From an uncultured Burkholderiales bacterium (lineage in GTDB: Bacteria > Pseudomonadota > Gammaproteobacteria > Burkholderiales > Burkholderiaceae_C), in contig CAJBLW010000415.1 in assembly GCA_903953985.1 (NCBI GenBank), positions 1 through 6,042 of the forward strand: DNA of 6,042 nt, read 5' to 3'. Position 1 is the stretch's first letter. Every line of letters starts with the position of its first letter. This document shows, piece after piece, positions 5,106 to 6,042 of the stretch. The notes under the pieces are model-generated. The model worked only from the letters and a program-made list of their open reading frames with translations, had not been told where the DNA came from and made no database searches. Made by a program: the position numbers and the translations under genes.

Positions 5106-5984
5106 GTGACACAAGCTGCTAATCCGCATGCCGTGAATGTCTCGCGCACCATCGAGCGCCTGGTCACCGGCCAGGCCACGTCAGACGGCGCGGGCGTCAA
5201 GCTCAGCCGCATCCTCACTCAAGACCTGCAGCACCGGCTCGACCCGTTTTTGATGCTGGACGCTTTTGGCAGCGACAAACCCGACGACTACATCGCCGGT
5301 TTCCCGGACCACCCGCACCGGGGTTTTGAAACGGTCACCTACATGATCGCCGGGCGCATGCTGCACCGCGACAGCGCGGGCAACGAAGGCCTGCTGCAAA
5401 ACGGCGGTGTGCAATGGATGACCGCAGGCCAGGGGGTGATCCATTCCGAAATACCGCAGCAAGCCGATGGCGTGATGGAGGGCTTTCAGCTCTGGCTGAA
5501 CCTGCACAGCAGCGAGAAGATGAACGCGCCTTGGTACCGCGATTTTCAAAACGACCAGCTGCCGCAGTTTCAGACGCCGCAGGGCGTGGCCGTGACGGTG
5601 ATCGCCGGTGCCAGCCACGGCGTGCAGGGTGCGGTGTCCCGCGAGATCACGCAGCCATTGTTTCTGGACCTGCACATGCCTCAGGTTTCACGTTTTGAGC
5701 AAACCCTGCCCGCTGGGCACAACGCCTTTGTGTACGTGTACCGGGGCGAGGTGCGCATCGCAGGGCAAGCCGTGCCCTTGCAACGTATGGCCATTTTGGT
5801 CAACACCGCGCAGGCCGACGGCGTGGTGATTGAAACCAGTGCCGAAGCGAAATTGATTCTGGTGGCGGGCCAACCGCTCAAACAGCCCATCGTGCAATAC
5901 GGCCCGTTTGTGATGAACACCAAGGAGGAGATCTACCAGGCGCTGGCGGATTTCAGGGACGGGCGGCTGGGGGAGAGGGCTTGA
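5106..5984 (+). CDS. Pirin family bicupin protein
   Basis: This 292-residue protein has the full length of the pirin family (about 290). The N-terminal cupin holds the metal site: PDHPHRGFETVTYM at 67-80 with His69 and His71, then GGVQWMTAGQGVIHSEIP at 100-117 with His113 and Glu115. These match the four iron ligands of human pirin and of E. coli YhhW, which has quercetin 2,3-dioxygenase activity in vitro. The C-terminal cupin includes PLFLDLHMP at 184-192, PAGHNAFVYVYRGEV and the late motif PIVQYGPFVMNTKEEI at 261-276, typical of the family. The start is GTG with AAGGA six bases upstream. It is cytoplasmic, with no signal peptide. It probably shares a transcript with the VOC gene. Whether it acts as a dioxygenase or as a redox-sensing binding partner in this organism cannot be told from sequence. 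Confidence 0.95.
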   Translation: MTQAANPHAVNVSRTIERLVTGQATSDGAGVKLSRILTQDLQHRLDPFLMLDAFGSDKPDDYIAGFPDHPHRGFETVTYMIAGRMLHRDSAGNEGLLQNGGVQWMTAGQGVIHSEIPQQADGVMEGFQLWLNLHSSEKMNAPWYRDFQNDQLPQFQTPQGVAVTVIAGASHGVQGAVSREITQPLFLDLHMPQVSRFEQTLPAGHNAFVYVYRGEVRIAGQAVPLQRMAILVNTAQADGVVIETSAEAKLILVAGQPLKQPIVQYGPFVMNTKEEIYQALADFRDGRLGERA

Positions 5985-5991
5985 GCCTGAA

Positions 5992-6011
5992 TGAGATTGA
6001 ATTCAATCCCA
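5992..6011. repeat. Palindrome just after the pirin gene
   Basis: GATTGAATTCAATC at 5995-6008 is a perfect 14-base palindrome, and after one mismatched pair the two next bases on each side also pair (TG/CA), giving 18 of 20 symmetric positions. It begins eight bases after the pirin stop. An AT-rich stretch follows (6011-6017), but the stem is AT-rich and nearly loopless, so it reads more like a dimeric regulator's operator than a terminator. Confidence 0.45.
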
Positions 6012-6017
6012 TAAAAA

Positions 6018-6042
6018 ATGCCCTTTTCGAACAGTAAGCCGA
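6018..6042 (+). CDS. Possible start of a further gene (partial, runs off the window)
   Basis: An ATG at 6018 opens a frame reading MPFSNSKP that stays open to the window end. The N-terminus resembles in a general way those of YbdK-type carboxylate-amine ligases, but eight residues are far too few to name it. There is no Shine-Dalgarno sequence before it (the upstream bases are CCCATAAAAA), so the start may be false or lie further on. The palindrome at 5992-6011 sits just upstream. Confidence 0.2.

Overview
The window is a gene-dense stretch of a GC-rich proteobacterial chromosome with nine complete protein genes, one gene tail at the left edge and possibly one gene head at the right edge. The protein families (an edd-eda Entner-Doudoroff pair, Ni-type GloA, bacterial RIO kinase, DTW-domain tRNA enzyme, pirin), the codon use and the base composition fit a betaproteobacterium, probably Burkholderiales and perhaps Comamonadaceae. 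That placement is inferred from general resemblance, not from a marker gene. No rRNA, tRNA, CRISPR array, transposase, integrase or phage gene was seen.

Layout: (1) 1-737, plus strand: the tail of edd overlapping a complete eda, which together make the Entner-Doudoroff branch from 6-phosphogluconate to pyruvate and glyceraldehyde 3-phosphate. (2) 722-2526, minus strand: a tight three-gene cluster read as SDR oxidoreductase, then hotdog thioesterase, then gloA. The gloA end overlaps the eda end by 16 bases, so the two transcription units collide tail to tail. (3) 2527-2713: the only sizeable intergenic region, divergent, with two adjacent dyad-symmetric elements and a weak candidate promoter. 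(4) 2714-4599, plus strand: an apparent operon of an 83-residue zinc-ribbon protein, a RIO-family protein kinase and a DTW-domain tRNA aminocarboxypropyltransferase. The last two are joined by a TTGA stop/start overlap. (5) 4700-5984, plus strand: a VOC/glyoxalase-fold protein followed 28 bases later by a pirin-family cupin. (6) 5985-6042: a 14-base perfect palindrome and a possible start codon whose reading frame runs off the window.

Most genes are ordinary housekeeping or metabolic functions. The part that best rewards a second look is the zinc ribbon, RIO kinase and tRNA-modification cluster. It joins a kinase family known for ribosome maturation in archaea and eukaryotes to a tRNA-modifying enzyme, behind a structured leader. 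A shared role in RNA or ribosome maturation is an inference from gene order only. I saw no clear sign of a defence system or other dramatic undescribed machinery.
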